Below are positions 1 to 12,866 of a stretch of DNA of 64,000 nucleotides, piece by piece (positions within the stretch are counted from its first letter, which is position 1; each line of letters opens with the position of its first letter). The stretch is from NCBI RefSeq assembly GCF_036785885.1, contig NC_092329.1, positions 1,984,001-2,048,000 on the forward strand, read 5' to 3'. The notes under the pieces are model-generated. The model was given only the letters and a program-made list of their open reading frames with translations, did no database searches and was not told the origin of the DNA. The position numbers were made by a program, and so were the translations under genes. Origin of the DNA: Coffea arabica (Eukaryota; Streptophyta; Magnoliopsida; Gentianales; Rubiaceae).

Positions 1-419
1 ACCATAAATTACCTTCACACATACTTGATCCCCAAAATATATACACCCTGAAAAATGCCACAAGAGCACCTTCCAGGTATATTGGCAGTCGCCCAAAGGA
101 CACGAGTGGGCAATGTCAAATCTATTCACAGAAGTTATCCTCCACAATTCAATGGAGAAGGAAAATTGTTTTTTTGGGTTGGCGGTTTTTTGGAGAGGTG
201 AGGGGGGGCGGGTTGGAGGAAGATGCATGATCAAGTAAATCCTCGCACAGAGAACTGTTATTTATTTAACACCGGGACATAATTTCAGTTTAAACCAGGC
301 ATGGAAGCCTGTTCGGTACATAATACAACACACTGACTGAAGCATACTGAAGGACACCATCAACTTCTCCGAGAACAAACACTCCCTAGCCCGTAAGCCA
401 CCAGGAACATTTATGGCCT
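1..419 (-). other. Catalase 3' flank and probable 3' UTR
   Basis: No other gene is visible. On the minus strand an AATAAA polyadenylation-type signal lies at 261-266, about 155 bases past the catalase stop codon, so the catalase 3' UTR probably ends near 240. The remaining bases, including a G-rich run near 205, show nothing I can name. Confidence 0.5.
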
Positions 420-3400
420 TCACATTGTTGGCCTTACATTGAGACGAGTAGCTATTTTCTGACCAAGAGATTTGTCAGCCTGCAAGACAATCAAGTACTG
501 AATCAGCAAAACCTACATTTTTTTCCCAAGGTTAGACTACTACAGATGCAAGTTAGAAAAAAACAGGGAGGTATGTAGACATGAAAATTAGACCTGAGAC
601 CAGTATGAAATCCAGATACTGCGGATCTCATGGGTGACTCGTGCATCAGATAAAATATCAACCCATCGGCAGATAAATCTCTCTTGCCTGAGGAACACGG
701 ATCAATCAGAACTCCAGAAAAATGAAACGCATACCATCAGTCAAAGAGCCATTAAGCAGTAAGCACCAAGAAATACCTGTCAGGTGCCCAGGATCGGTAT
801 CTCTCTCCCGGTTGCTTGAAGTTGTTCTCCTTCGGAATAACACACTGCCAAAAAAAAAAAACCACAAATTTTAGGGTCACATCATTATCATATTTCACCA
901 ATCCAAAGGTCCAGCAGGACCAAAGACAATTCCAAAATTCAAAGAGAAATTCCAATCCATCAGCTAAGAACAAAGGCACTTGAGGAGAAGGCATGTAGAC
1001 CTCCAAAGATCCCATGCAAGAAAAGAAACTATAGCAAGTACCATTAGCAGAAAAAGCAATAGCTCAATGGCTGGCATCCATAGTTTGCTCACAGGAAAAC
1101 AGATAATGTCATGTTCAAGAAAGGGAGTAAGTTCTACTCGTTAATGTTCAGTATATCGCTTCAAAGGAGGACAGTTTGCAGCAGAGCAACTAAGGGCCTA
1201 TTCTCAAATAATTCCAAATACCTGATTTTAGCTTTTGATTCTTAAGAATTTAGTTTCTCTCTGTTGTCAATTGCCTTTTAAAACCTGCTTTTGGCTTTTT
1301 TGGAGCAAAATAGATGAAAATCAGAAGCGGCAAAACAGCTGCTTTTGGTACCAATTCTGCCAATTCTGAAAACTAGAAGCGATTGAGAACAAACCACAAA
1401 ATTCAAGACCTATTTATCACTTTCTTCCTCCTACTCATCTACATGCACTCTCTCCTATTTTAGGAGAGAGGAGGGGGAGGGAGGGGAGAAGCAAAGATTA
1501 TGTATCATATATTCTTCAAATCCCAAGATGAAGTTATTAAGAGAACCGATTTTCCCAGATTTGATTAACTGCATAAAGGTATCAATTTTTTTTCCATAGT
1601 TCCTTTATCTAGATTCAAACAACAGCAAGAGCCTGAAAGTAAGCAAATCTACTCATAGAAACTCACCCTGTCACGCTTTCCTCTCAGGACAGTAGAGGGG
1701 ATGGGATGCCTCGCAGCATGACGAACAGGATCGAACCTTGAAGGGAAATAATCGACCTGAAAAAACATTGAACAAAAAAGTTTAGTACAACTAAGCATAA
1801 GATAAGCCCATTTTAACTCCCATTCACAAAGTCCCTAAGCCAAAAAAAAAAAAACTGAAGTGATTTTATTGTAAAGCAACTACACAACAAAGTTGGAAAA
1901 ACAGAATGGGTACTACTTCTGGCATTTTTTCATTTTTCAAACTGTCCTCTATGCCTTGAGTCATGACCAATATGTTATAAGATAGCTTTCCACTCAACTC
2001 TTATTTACCCACTAATTCTTCATAACCTATTTATTTCACACATAGAATTTCCATTTTCACAGTACATAAAAATGAAGAACATCGATCTATCTGTCGGTGA
2101 CTTCTTATCTCCAATCTTGAACATCTACAAGTTTTCATATCAACCACCAAGTTTATATTCACAACCACCTCATGTCACAAAAATGGTATCTAATGAAAAG
2201 TTACTTTATACCAGCAACCAGTCATAGATAATTATATTTACTAAATCACATAAAATGTAACCTTAAATGCTGAGTTTAACCAGGAAACTAACTGGTATAA
2301 AGAACAAGCAGGATGTCCTCAAAATGAAGACCAAATTAGAGAACGAGGCATAATTTGCGGTTCATTATTACCAAAAGAGGGATCAGTACCTCTTCATCCC
2401 GGTGCATGAAGTTCATGAAACCATCATAGTGATTGTTGTGATGAGCACACTTGGGAGCATTTACTGGAAGCTGCATATAGTTTGGGCCAAGACGGTGTCG
2501 CTGGGTATCACCATATGCGAATATACGAGTCTGGAGCAGCTTGTCCTCTGTATAATATATCCCAGGTACAACAAAGGCAGGGTTAAATGCAAGCTGCTCG
2601 GTCTCAGCAAAGTAGTTGTCAATATTCTTGTTCAATACCAACCGGCCCACAGGTTGCAAAGGCAAAATATCTTCAGGCCAGATCTTGCTTACATCAAGCG
2701 GATCAAAATCAAACCGATCTTCATGATCAGGATCCATAATCTGGATAAAAAGTCTCCACTCCGGATAGTTTCCAGCAGCAATTGAGTCATAGAGATCCTG
2801 GGTAGCATGGCTATGATTTGATCCTCCAACCTTAATAGCTTCTTCCTCCAACAGGTTCTTCACTCCACAGGTTGGCTTCCAGTGGAACTTCACATAATGA
2901 GCTTTTCCAGCCTTGTCGATCAGAGTGTAAGCATGGACGCCAAAGCCTTCCATATGCCTGTAATCTTGTGGAATGCCGACATCATCTAAGAAGAAAGCAA
3001 ACGTAAGCAAGCTCTCAGGATGATAGGAGAAGAAATCAAGGATTCTCCAATACTCCTGGATGTGGGTCTTTGGATTTGGTTTCAGAGCATGGATCGAATC
3101 TGGGAATTTCATTGCATCACGAACAAAAAAGACGGGGGTATTGTTTCCCACCAAATCGAAATTACCCTATCCAGATGCACAAAGCAACCATCAGCAGCTT
3201 ATCAAGAGTGTCCAAGAAAATGCAGACCAAGAACTACATAAAACACCAACCACATAATCCAAGTCCCCTGAGATCATCTATTGTGCCCGGAAAGCTTATG
3301 TCCCTAGTTGTGGTGCTTACAAGTTAATTGAATGGATAAGCTGCATCTTGCTACTAAATCAACATACGCTTTCAGAAGGGGAAGCTCCCAATTTTTACAA

Positions 3401-4976
3401 CGCCAAAGTGTGCTATGTGTGTGGTGGAGGGCAACAAAGTTAGGACAACTATTAGTCGTGTTTTATTCACATCCATATGTGTTGAATTTGAGAACTTCAA
3501 TGCCATGGAATACCAAAGGAAGGCTTCACAATGGTTGGCTAATTGGCAAAAATTATAAATTGCTAGAATGACACGTCCAATTGAGCAGCTGTACATCATG
3601 CAAATTCAGCTCTTCAAAATTCTGTGATTGTCTCTAAGAACAACTCGTATCCATTACTTTCCAGATATGAGACAAAGAGGCTTGACATGTTAACTAAACA
3701 ACACATGTCAGTGGCTTTCTGCTGATTTAATTCTTAATATGTGCGCAGCATATGAATCCATCTAGTTGACTGACGGATTAGCAGAACTATTTTCTGAAGG
3801 AAAACAACAGAACTTACCTCCCTAGTGTAAAATTTCACAGCAAAACCTCGGATGTCCCTGAGGGTTTCAGGACTTCCACGCTCATGAACAACAGTTGAGA
3901 AACGGACAATGACAGGTGTCTGAACTCCTGGAGCACGAAGAAAATCAGCACAAGTGAGATTAGAAATGTCATGAGTGACCTCAAAGAAGCCCTTGGCACT
4001 GGCTCCCCTGGCATGAACGACACGCTCCGGAATCCGTTCACGGTCGAAATTTGCAAGTTTCTCCACCAAATGATAATCCTCGAGAAGAACCGGACCTGGC
4101 ACATGAAGAAGACGAAAAGCTAAATACTTGTAATCACAAAATGTCATATTAAAATAAACCAGGTGGTCGTCACAATAAAGTTTCAATATCAGAATATTAA
4201 AAGTAAAAACTAATTGTATGTCTACATTCAGGACTTCTTAACGTATTTATTTTATTAAAAAACCGGAACTTTCTGATAAAGATCTCATGGCATTTAGAAT
4301 ATAGAGGAAACAAATAGATATAGGTAAAACCAAAATGAGTTTTGTGAATTTTGTATTTTTCAAGCTGCTGCATCTAATGAGTAAGAAATAACAGCAAGTC
4401 ATAACACATGATTCAATCCCAAAATAAACCAAATAATGACATTTCTAACAAACGGGGGATAAAGTTGCATAAACAATAAGAATCTTAGATCATAGAAAAG
4501 AAAGGAAAGAAAACAGTAAAAGCACCTCTGGTTCCAACGGTGAGAGAGGAGTTATTGTCCCAGACAGGGGCACCTGAACTGGTTGTCCAGAAGGGAGAAT
4601 TGAAAGCACTCGATGGCCGATGCTACACAAATCACATACATTAGAATTAACTAAAACACGTTAAACCTCAGCGTTACTATAAAAGATATGAACTTTGGAC
4701 TTTTCACAGGAAAAAAAAATTGATATTTTCATTTTATCTAATCGAGTGAGAGCTAAGCATAAAAAAGTAAAAATGGAAGCTAAGAATTACGAATTTTTTT
4801 CTCAGAATCGATTACTGGCGAAAGAAAAAAAAATGAGCTGCTCAGAAATCCGTGATGGCCATGGAAAGCAGCAAAAATAGACCTCGACTTCGACTTCAAA
4901 AATGAACGACTTCACTATCAGCTCGTCCAAATTACATGAGCAGAAGGTGCAGAAATATTACCTTGTATGGATCCAT
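420..4976 (-). CDS. CAT: Catalase (peroxisomal), complete, 8 exons
   Basis: Heme catalase that splits hydrogen peroxide into water and oxygen in peroxisomes. Exons in transcript order: 4976-4962, 4622-4526, 4095-3818, 3166-2390, 1756-1667, 844-777, 687-594 and 479-420. They sum to 1479 nt, or 492 aa, the usual plant catalase length, with every phase closing. The protein starts MDPYKHRPSS. The distal heme residues are in place: His65 in [11 protein letters not shown] and Asn138 in [10 protein letters not shown]. The proximal heme-ligand Tyr, expected near residue 348, lies in [17 protein letters not shown]. The C terminus reads [15 protein letters not shown]. The QKI at 480-482 corresponds to the internal Q-K-L/I type targeting signal known for plant catalases, and no canonical SKL is present. 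The start was chosen because MDPYK is the conserved first exon of the family. Upstream, an AT-rich TATA-like stretch on the minus strand near 5114-5125 suits a promoter. The family is certain; the isoform number cannot be decided. Confidence 0.97.
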
Positions 4977-5398
4977 TGCTATAGCCAGAGAAGGCGGGGG
5001 GCAGTGGGTGGAGATAGATTTTTGGCTGGGGAAAAAGAAAGGCGGGAAGGGGGATAGATGGGTGAAGATGATCGTGTGGCAATCACGGTCTTTCAACAAA
5101 ACCAAAAGACCCGCCTATTTATTTACAAAAGTCCCGAGGCTCGCATTTCTGTCAGATCCACTACCCGGTACCCCACTGCCCATTCCAAGAGCCAATCCTT
5201 TTTTTTCTTTTTTATTGCTTCTACAAAGTGAAAAAAAAAAAAAATTTCATTCGTAAGTGAATTTCTCGGGTCAAGATACAATCGCCAATTTAAACTTTCC
5301 CCATCATGACCCTATTGTCCAAATTCCTAGTTTTTATTTGGATATTTTTATAGGGTTCCCTCGAGCACTCATTCATATATTTAAATTTCATCTAATCT

Positions 5399-5429
<31 letters not shown>

Positions 5430-6304
5430 TGATAATTATTATCTTGTCTTTCATATATGCACTTCCCCTAAAGTATATCTCAAGCCCTGTTTATTTTAGG
5501 TAGTTCAATTTCGTATCTATATCAATTCTATTTTGAAACAAGAAATTTACAAGAATCTATATCAATGTGTTTCCCGAATTATTCTTGCGATATGAGAGAG
5601 ACAAAAGGTAATATTAATAGTCTTATCTTTCATTTGATATACTACTTAAGTTCTGTTCCTTTTTCTACAAATTCACAAACGAACATAAGTATTTTATGAT
5701 CGTGGCAATGTATTATATCTAATATTCCACTATGATTTTAAATTGAAAACCAAAAGTAGTTCAATGTCTTTAAAGGCAATCTGATAATTGGGGAAGGAAA
5801 TTACATATTTATTATTAAATGATTTTGCTTTTATTCATAATATGATACATAAATCTCATTGAAAACCTACTTGATATTGATAATAAGTTCCTCACATAAC
5901 CCACTTGTCCTCATCTAACTTGCTAAAACTTAATTAAATGCCTTGACAATCTCAAAGAAAGCTCTTTGCATGCATTTGCATATTTGCTTGATGTCTCGAA
6001 TTAGATAGGGTACTTATCGATGAATTTGTCCAAAATACGCTCATCAACATTGGTAATAAAAACTGTTACGCGAATACACAGTTTTAAGACACTTTCTCTA
6101 ATATAATTTTGAAAAAATCGTTCAAAATATTCTTCATATTCAATCAAATAAAATTTTCCGTCGTTTTATATTTAAAATATTAACTTTATGTCCTATTATA
6201 AATTTAACTGAGTAGAATGTGATCTCAAAAACTGGCTAAATAAACTCATCATTCAACCTTTTTATCGTTTCTTTTGATACATAATCAAAATACCACGATA
6301 TCTC

Positions 6305-6345
6305 GGCTGCATTATATTATCACGACATCTCGGCTGCATTATTTC
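6305..6345. repeat. Short tandem duplication
   Basis: The phrase ATCTCGGCTGCATTAT occurs twice about 27 bases apart within an AT-rich stretch. It is a simple local duplication with no gene or element attached. Confidence 0.6.
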
Positions 6346-6872
6346 ATTCAATTTATAAAAGGGGTCTTTGGGTAAACCTGATCTACGGACCCACCAGTAA
6401 ACCGAGTGATCCAAAGTATGTCATCAATTGCATTAGGTTCTTGTTCCTTGAAGCCATCTTATCCTCTCCCCAGCCTCTTACCATTTCTTCCACCACCATC
6501 CGAATCTCCTCCTCCCCTTTTATCTCATCAAAACCAAGATCAAGTGGAGCGATATTTAATCACGTTACCCTAAGAATTCCACAACCCTTTTGTGTTTCAA
6601 CTCCAAAAATTTACAAAAAAAAAAAGAGAAAATGTCTCCGGATTTTTTTTTTATGAACCCACTAGTTAAATTCATAATCACGTAATCATAAATAAGCATC
6701 ATCATATGGTGGGCTATGGACTTGTGGGTGAGAATGGATTAGTGCCAAGGAGGCTTGATGGTAAGCTCAAAATAAACAAATTGTTGGCCGTTGCTCAGGA
6801 TCCATGGATGTGATGGGGGAAGGGCAGCAAAACAATCAAAATAGTCACGGAGATAGCGCATCAAACGAATCG

Positions 6873-7050
6873 GGTTTGTTTGGATAGTGTATTATTTGAA
6901 ATATTATTTGGAATAATTACTGTAATATTTTTTGTGATGTAATGTATGTGAGATAAAAAGGTGATTGATAATATAAAAAGGTGAATTGAAAAATGTGTCT
7001 ATAATGCAAGCGAAATATTATTTGAGATAATTGAGATATCCAAACAAACC
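6873..7050. mobile_element. MITE, 178 bp, family A copy 1
   Basis: Non-autonomous element with terminal inverted repeats: GGTTTGTTTGGATA at the left and its exact complement TATCCAAACAAACC at the right. The interior is AT-rich and non-coding, with the signature ATGTATGTGAGATAAAAAGG. I see no clean target-site duplication, so the superfamily is undecided (hAT-like or other). Related copies lie near 7905, 8213 and 47471. Confidence 0.75.
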
Positions 7051-7833
7051 TTTGCTTTTGCTGGTCAGAACCTTCTTTTCTCTTGCGAATATTATGGCAT
7101 CATCTGCCTGGATCTTTTCATGGGAGCATAGTAGTAGATACCTACCGGTGATGGAAAAGGACAAGGGAAAGGCGCGACCTGCTACAAATGAGAGAGAACT
7201 CTGAACTGAAAATTTTCACTCCACTTCAATGACGTGGCTTATTTTCTACCTCTCGGTCTATGGATGGGTCCGTAGACCGAGTCTACCCAAGTTTTTGCCC
7301 TCTACGCGAAATCCATTACACAGTTCAACTTGGTATGAATTTGTCTGCTGATTGAAAAGACATGTAGCTTATCCACAGATCCATCATAATATCGTGGTTC
7401 CTTATCCAGAGATCCATTACAACCAATCCCTGCAACGATGGCCCGGACCGTTGCTATTGCGGTCAAGACACGCCTTGAATTATGTGCTCCCAACAAAAGA
7501 GCGTGGCCCGGCTCTGAAATTGTCCCGTGAGAGGTGATTGAAACGCAATGGTGGCAGAATAATGTCGTAGGTTAAGTTGTCATATCAGTCCGGAGCTTAG
7601 CCAGAGATGCATTACAACGACTCCCTGAACCTTCGCGATCACGACACGTCATACCAAGTACCTTGAATTGTCTGCTCCCCTGCTAAACGGCTACGATCTG
7701 GAGAACTGTTTTTGGGACGTAGTGCGGATTCAATTCGATCCAGTGTGAACGCAGTGGTCTTCCGGAATATGCCGTTGATGACTAAAGCATAATAAAGATT
7801 TGCATGGGGCCGGCGGCTGCGTTATTATGGAAT

Positions 7834-8070
7834 GCGTTTAAATTATAAATTATTTTAAATAATATTTTACTGAATTTTTTTATTTCAAATCTTCCTAATC
7901 CAAACACGTGTTTGAATTATGTGTTATTTCACTTTATTTACACACACTGATTTGCTTGCATCATTAACATATTTTCCAATAACCTTTTTATCTCACATAC
8001 ATCATATTAAAAAAGTACTATAATATTTTTTCACAAAATTATCTTAAATAATTTATAATCCAAACACACT
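7834..8070. mobile_element. MITE family A copy 2, inverted and degenerate, with adjoining fragment
   Basis: From about 7905 to 8070 the minus strand reads as a diverged family A copy: GTGTTTGGATTATAAATTAT at one end and the signature ATGATGTATGTGAGATAAAA inside. The adjoining 7834-7904 segment ends in AATCCAAACACG and looks like another half element of the same style. The two are fused or nested, so the borders are approximate. Confidence 0.55.
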
Positions 8071-8212
8071 CATTATTATTTTTATCAATCGATGATTTCT
8101 TTCTACATTACTCCTACTTTTCCTCCCATGCTAATTTAATTTATTTAAGGAAGGGCTTAACTAGATTAGAAAGAACCAACAGAGATTGAATCACCAGTGA
8201 ATGTGTTTAAAT

Positions 8213-8366
8213 AGAGTATTATTTAAAATAATTATTATAGCATTTTTTATGATATGATATATATGAGATAAAAAAATAATTGAAAATATAAAAAGATGGA
8301 TTAAAAAATGTATTTATGATACAAACAATATATTACGTGTAATAATTCTATAATCCAAACAAACTC
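8213..8366. mobile_element. MITE family A copy 3, degenerate
   Basis: Same family as the element at 6873. The left end reads GTGTTTAAATAGAGTATTAT, the right end AATCCAAACAAACTC, and the interior keeps ATATGAGATAAAAAAATAAT. The terminal repeats have drifted more than in copy 1, so this is an older insertion. Confidence 0.65.
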
Positions 8367-8989
8367 AGCTGTTGGACCAAACGAGACGGATGCACCACCA
8401 CACACACACACGTTTAGATTTGAAAAAATCACATAATCATACAGCTCCTAAAACTAGCAATAGCATAATTATATAGCTCCTAAAACTTTTAACATGACAA
8501 CCGCCGGAAAGGAGGACACATAGACGTTATAGTTACCACCAAACAAGAGAAATTGAAGAAAAAGCTGGACTTGAAGACCTAGGCAAACAGTCGAACACCA
8601 TTAGCTTCTAATATTTTGGTGACCATGCGTTTCAAACATGATAAATTAGTCAGGCAAACAACACAAAGGAATAGAAGAAAAGGGAAGAAGCATAATTGAT
8701 CTGAGAAGGTAAATCAGCTAATTGCTAAATCAAACTTATTTCCCAACATAATTAGGCGTTGCTGAAATGCACTATGCCACCAACCAATCCAGACATTTTC
8801 TCTGGATGGACTTCTCATAGTCAGTTGAATAGGCTGAACCCGGAGGTCTTGGAGTAATATGCATGTTTGAAGTATCCAGGACTACGGAGCCACTGCTAGA
8901 TCCTTGATCCTTGATGAAGTACCCCTAAAAAAAAAAGGCCTGAAGACCCTCGTTACCTTGCGAAAAATTGTATATAAGCGCTGCAAGTT

Positions 8990-11328
8990 TCATTTTCTGG
9001 GATATAGCTGAGTATTTTGCAATGAATTACTGGTGAGGGTAGACGTAGCTTGCAAAGAACTATCAGTGAGGGTTGATTTACCCAGGACGTTCAGGGCCTT
9101 CATCCGATGCATTTCTTTTCCTGCAAATGCAATGAGACACAAGGAAAATCAAATGGAGAAGCAACACCCACAAAGTCTAGAGAGAGAGAAAAAAATTACT
9201 CTTGCTTAAAAAGTTTCTAAATCTACAGTATGCCAGATTGCCAGCAGAATTTCTCTTTGAGCCTAAGCAGATAGTTGAATGGTATATGATCCAAGAAAGA
9301 TCATCCACGACATTGTCATCCGATGTACGAAATAAAGCCTACTATATTTTTAACACCAACAACATTGATAAGAGCAAAACTATTCAGGGGTATCAAGGAT
9401 CCCATTAAGCACGCTAGGAAAAACATCTGCCCTCTCATATGTAAAGTCACGACCAACAACATTGATAAGAGCAAACCTATTCAGGGATATCAAGGACCCC
9501 ATTAAGAATGCTAGGAAAAACATCTGCCCTCTCATATGTAAGGTCAAGAGTCAAGACAGTGGAATATTAAATCAAATAAATTAAAGCCCTGCAGTTGTCA
9601 ATCAATAGATTTACTAGTATCTTACAGCTGAATAAGTGAGAGAGTATAAAAGAGACCTCAAAATAATCAACCTCCACCCCGCTGGAATGATTACAAGTGC
9701 TAGCATTGCACAAACTCAAAAGAAAATATTCTACCCCTATTCTTCACGCTACTTCTAGAAGAAGCAACTAAAAACTGAGAGCAAGAGAAACTGTTGCAGA
9801 GCAACTAACAAAAGATTCGCAGAAGATACAATTACACAAGTAAATTAGCTTCCTAGTAGCAACATCTTCAGATAGCTTAGTTTAAACAAGTCCATAATCT
9901 GAAGAATTAAAATAAGATTCAATGAAACATGCTGGGCTTAGCACTGTCAAAACAACGCTGTTGCAAAATTCTTGGTTGTTAAGAAGGAAAATCTGCAAGA
10001 AATTTTACTTGGCCAGGGTACTTGTATTGCATAACTATACTATCTATATCCTTTGAAAAAAAATTACCTAAAGCCCATACCACAGTTACAAAAGATATAT
10101 AGACAAGTCAGTATTTTAGAATACAAATGCACTAATATCCTTTACCCTAATAGACGGCAGAAGCTGTAACTCTCCAATCGTCATCAAATTCTCTCTATCT
10201 CTCTCTCTGCCCCCAACTCACATGCGAGCAAGCACGCACGCACACACACACACAAAAGGCATTCAAGGGATGCGCTTTATCTGATATATATGTACCAGAG
10301 CTATCTGTGTCTTGTTGAAATCGTTCTAAATTTTTTATCCTAGAAGAACCAACATTCGGAAGTTAGTAATCATTTATTACTGGTGAAAAAGAACATCTAT
10401 ACCTTCCTCCATTGCTAATTGAATTGCTCTTGCCTCCAACTCAAAGGCATGTCTACTAAGCTCAGCTGGGGATAGATATCGGAGCACTGATAGAATCAAA
10501 TCAAGCAGCCATTGGAGTTGACTATTTAAAGAATAGGAAAAATATGCATGAGGAAATAGGATTCCTGAAACCCATGGACTTACCCTGGATGTAATCCCGA
10601 CAGTTTGACTCATCACATTCTTTCAAAAAATTTTGCAGGCGGACATACCGTTCTGTTGTTTGCTGATCACGACTACCCTTATAGTCAACAGAATTAGGAC
10701 ATTCCAATGTGACCCTAAGAGAATCAGACTGTGTAGATTGCATACCAGTGGCATACTTCCCCAGAAAATTTGGAGCTGACAATCCCCCAAACGAACTATT
10801 CGTGGGTGGAATATTATTCTGTGGAACTGCAGGAACAGAATAATTGTTGCTTGCCCTCAAATGAGTTTGTTTTTGAGGAGTTTCTTGCTGCAATTGGTGC
10901 ACTTGCCTGGACTGCGGAGAATCAGCAACCTTAGTTGTGTTGCTTTGAACTCTTCCCCTGCCTAGTTCTAACTCAAATCTTCGACGTGCATTCATGATAT
11001 GCTCATTTGCACAAGAATTGGTTAAGGCAGGATAGAAAGCAGAACCCGAAGGGCGCTCTGGTGTAAGCCTCTTATTTCCACAAACTCTAACTGCATCTGT
11101 ATTGGCTCCTGAAGCAAGAAAGCTTGAATTCTCTCGATGGTTCTGTGACAAGCCACTGGCTTGATTTTGCACATCCCTCAGTGCTGTCTTTTTTGTTTCA
11201 CAAGGTGGCTGTTTATTGTGAGAAGAAAAGCCAAGACCACCACCATCCTGCTTAAGAGCAGGAATTGCAACTCCACCGTTAACCACTCCATTGCTACTAG
11301 TCTCAGTATTAATCATTTGTAGAATCAT
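8990..11328 (-). CDS. Conserved plant protein of unknown function, 319 aa, 3 coding exons
   Basis: I do not recognise a named family. Coding exons in transcript order are 11328-10584, 10486-10403 and 9120-8990. They sum to 960 nt, or 319 aa, with all phases closing. The first two thirds are polar, low-complexity and rich in Ser, Asn and Gln, and look disordered. They contain a conserved-looking stretch EHIMNARRRFELELGRGRVQ. The C-terminal third is the structured part: ERYVRLQNFLKECDES, then RYLSPAELSRHAFELEARAI, then a basic helix KEMHRMKALNVLGK. It ends in a short Ser/Thr-rich tail with a repeated STLT motif. An untranslated first exon probably ends at 12178, with an intron at 11360-12177. 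The start is the first in-frame ATG after that splice; a second in-frame ATG at 11316 is an alternative. The composition suggests a nuclear or regulatory role, which is inference only. Confidence 0.8.
9355..9548. repeat. Two-copy tandem repeat, 97-bp period, in an intron
   Basis: Two adjacent copies, 9355-9451 and 9452-9548, share phrases such as ACATTGATAAGAGCAAA and GCTAGGAAAAACATCTGCCC. They differ at only a handful of bases by eye, so the duplication is fairly recent. It lies inside the last intron of the 319-aa gene. Confidence 0.85.
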
Positions 11329-11359
11329 CAACACATACAGTTTGACTTTCACAAGAGGC

Positions 11360-12300
11360 CTGAGCAGAAAATGAAAGGTTAAATGATATACTAAGCTTTT
11401 CTAATTTAACCTCATTAGTATCTCTAAGTCTGCTCCAGCACAAATAAGGATTGTATAACATAAAAGACCATAGAATTAGGACATCTAGAGCATAACAATT
11501 TTAAACAAGTAAATCATTCTTTTTGCCAAACAGCAACTGACTGATGAAAAAGAGTCAAATAACTAACTGCATTTCTATCCTATTGACTTCCGATATAAAG
11601 AGACTTTGCAATCTCCTTACTGAAGTTATAGTAGGGAAAAACCATCAGTCAGTCTAGACCCCATTCGAGTCGATATCAATTCTAGCGGTATCACACTGAA
11701 CAAAGCCTAATTTCCATGGTATTACGACAAATTTACTTTGAAATCACACAAAGGATTAATTTAATCACAAACAAAATAATTAAACCCAATTTGACTGACA
11801 ATACAAGAAAGATGCAGCAGACTAAGGAACCACGCAATGAAACTAACATTTGACACTAGGAAAAAAAAATTAAAGCAAATTAACTGCGTAAAACCCTCTC
11901 AAGTCCATAAATGCAGTGTGTGAAAAGAAGAATCTAAAAATCCAAAAATTTCAGTCAAAGCCCAGATGGGCCAGCAATTACACTCCTGAATTCTAACCAA
12001 GAAAACACTTTTCAACATTTAACAACATAAATTCATAATCAAAGAGCATTTCAAACAAAATTTACAGGTAATGAGTAAGAGAGACACGCAAGACTGTACA
12101 AACACACACACTTGTACAGCTTTACATCAGTAAGAGAAGTGTCAAAAAAGGTAAAGAGAAAGAGAGCGGGGGCTTACGGCTTTATCAATTGGGGGAGGGG
12201 CTCTAAGGATAGATCCGAAAAGAGATGGAAGAAAGTGAGGACAGAGACGGCGCCACTGAGATGAAAGAGGAGGTTTCAAAAGAGAGAGCTTTGCCTCCAA
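11360..12300 (-). promoter_or_regulatory. 5' UTR intron and leader of the 319-aa gene
   Basis: On the minus strand, a donor GCC|GTAAGC after 12178 and an acceptor TGCTCAG|GCC before 11359 define an 818-base leader intron. The leader exon from about 12300 to 12178 has no ATG and is rich in pyrimidines, as plant leaders often are. The transcription start is not determined. Confidence 0.5.
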
Positions 12301-12866
12301 AGAGCACCCAATTCCAGGTCTTTATTATAACTGCTGCTGCTCCACTTCTTAAATCAAGTATTAGCATATTAGCATTATATAGTAACTAGTGTTGGAGGCA
12401 CAACCATTAATAAAAGAAATTTGTGCCAAAAATTTTTTTAGTATATTTGAAATCATTTTCAAGATAATTAGTTTTATGGTCTAATAGTAAATATTTAGAA
12501 AGTTCACTAAAGTAAAATATATGAATAATAATTATTTAGTCGTAATTCATAATCAATCATAATTGATAGTTGCTAATAAAATTAAGGTTAACTGAATGTG
12601 TTGAAAAAACAAAATGATAAGAAATACATATTAGTTGAAAGAAGGACATATGGGAAATTGGAAAAAGAAAGTTATCAAGGGTAGTTTAGAAAAACATAAC
12701 GTAATACAAAAATGTTTACAATAATCCCTCCCTCTCCTAGTATAAATATTAATAGGTGCTGCACACACTATGTGTGTACATATCTTAGAAAAAAAATTAA
12801 ATAATAAAAAAGAGATAGAATAAAAAATTCGTTAGAGAGATATACTACTATAATGTTTATACCCTG

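Larger units (their letters stand above)
4977..8989. other. Intergenic: catalase promoter side, then MITE-rich spacer
   Basis: There is no gene that I can support. The first 500 bases hold the catalase 5' UTR and promoter, then a (TA)n microsatellite at about 5402-5430. From 6.2 to 8.4 kb the sequence is a mix of short inverted-repeat elements, listed separately, and an imperfect direct repeat near 7375-7700. Open frames here are short and look random. Confidence 0.6.

Noticed and set aside
2402-2785. Plus-strand open frame of 127 residues
   Set aside because: It lies on the antisense strand of a catalase exon that is certain by protein motifs.
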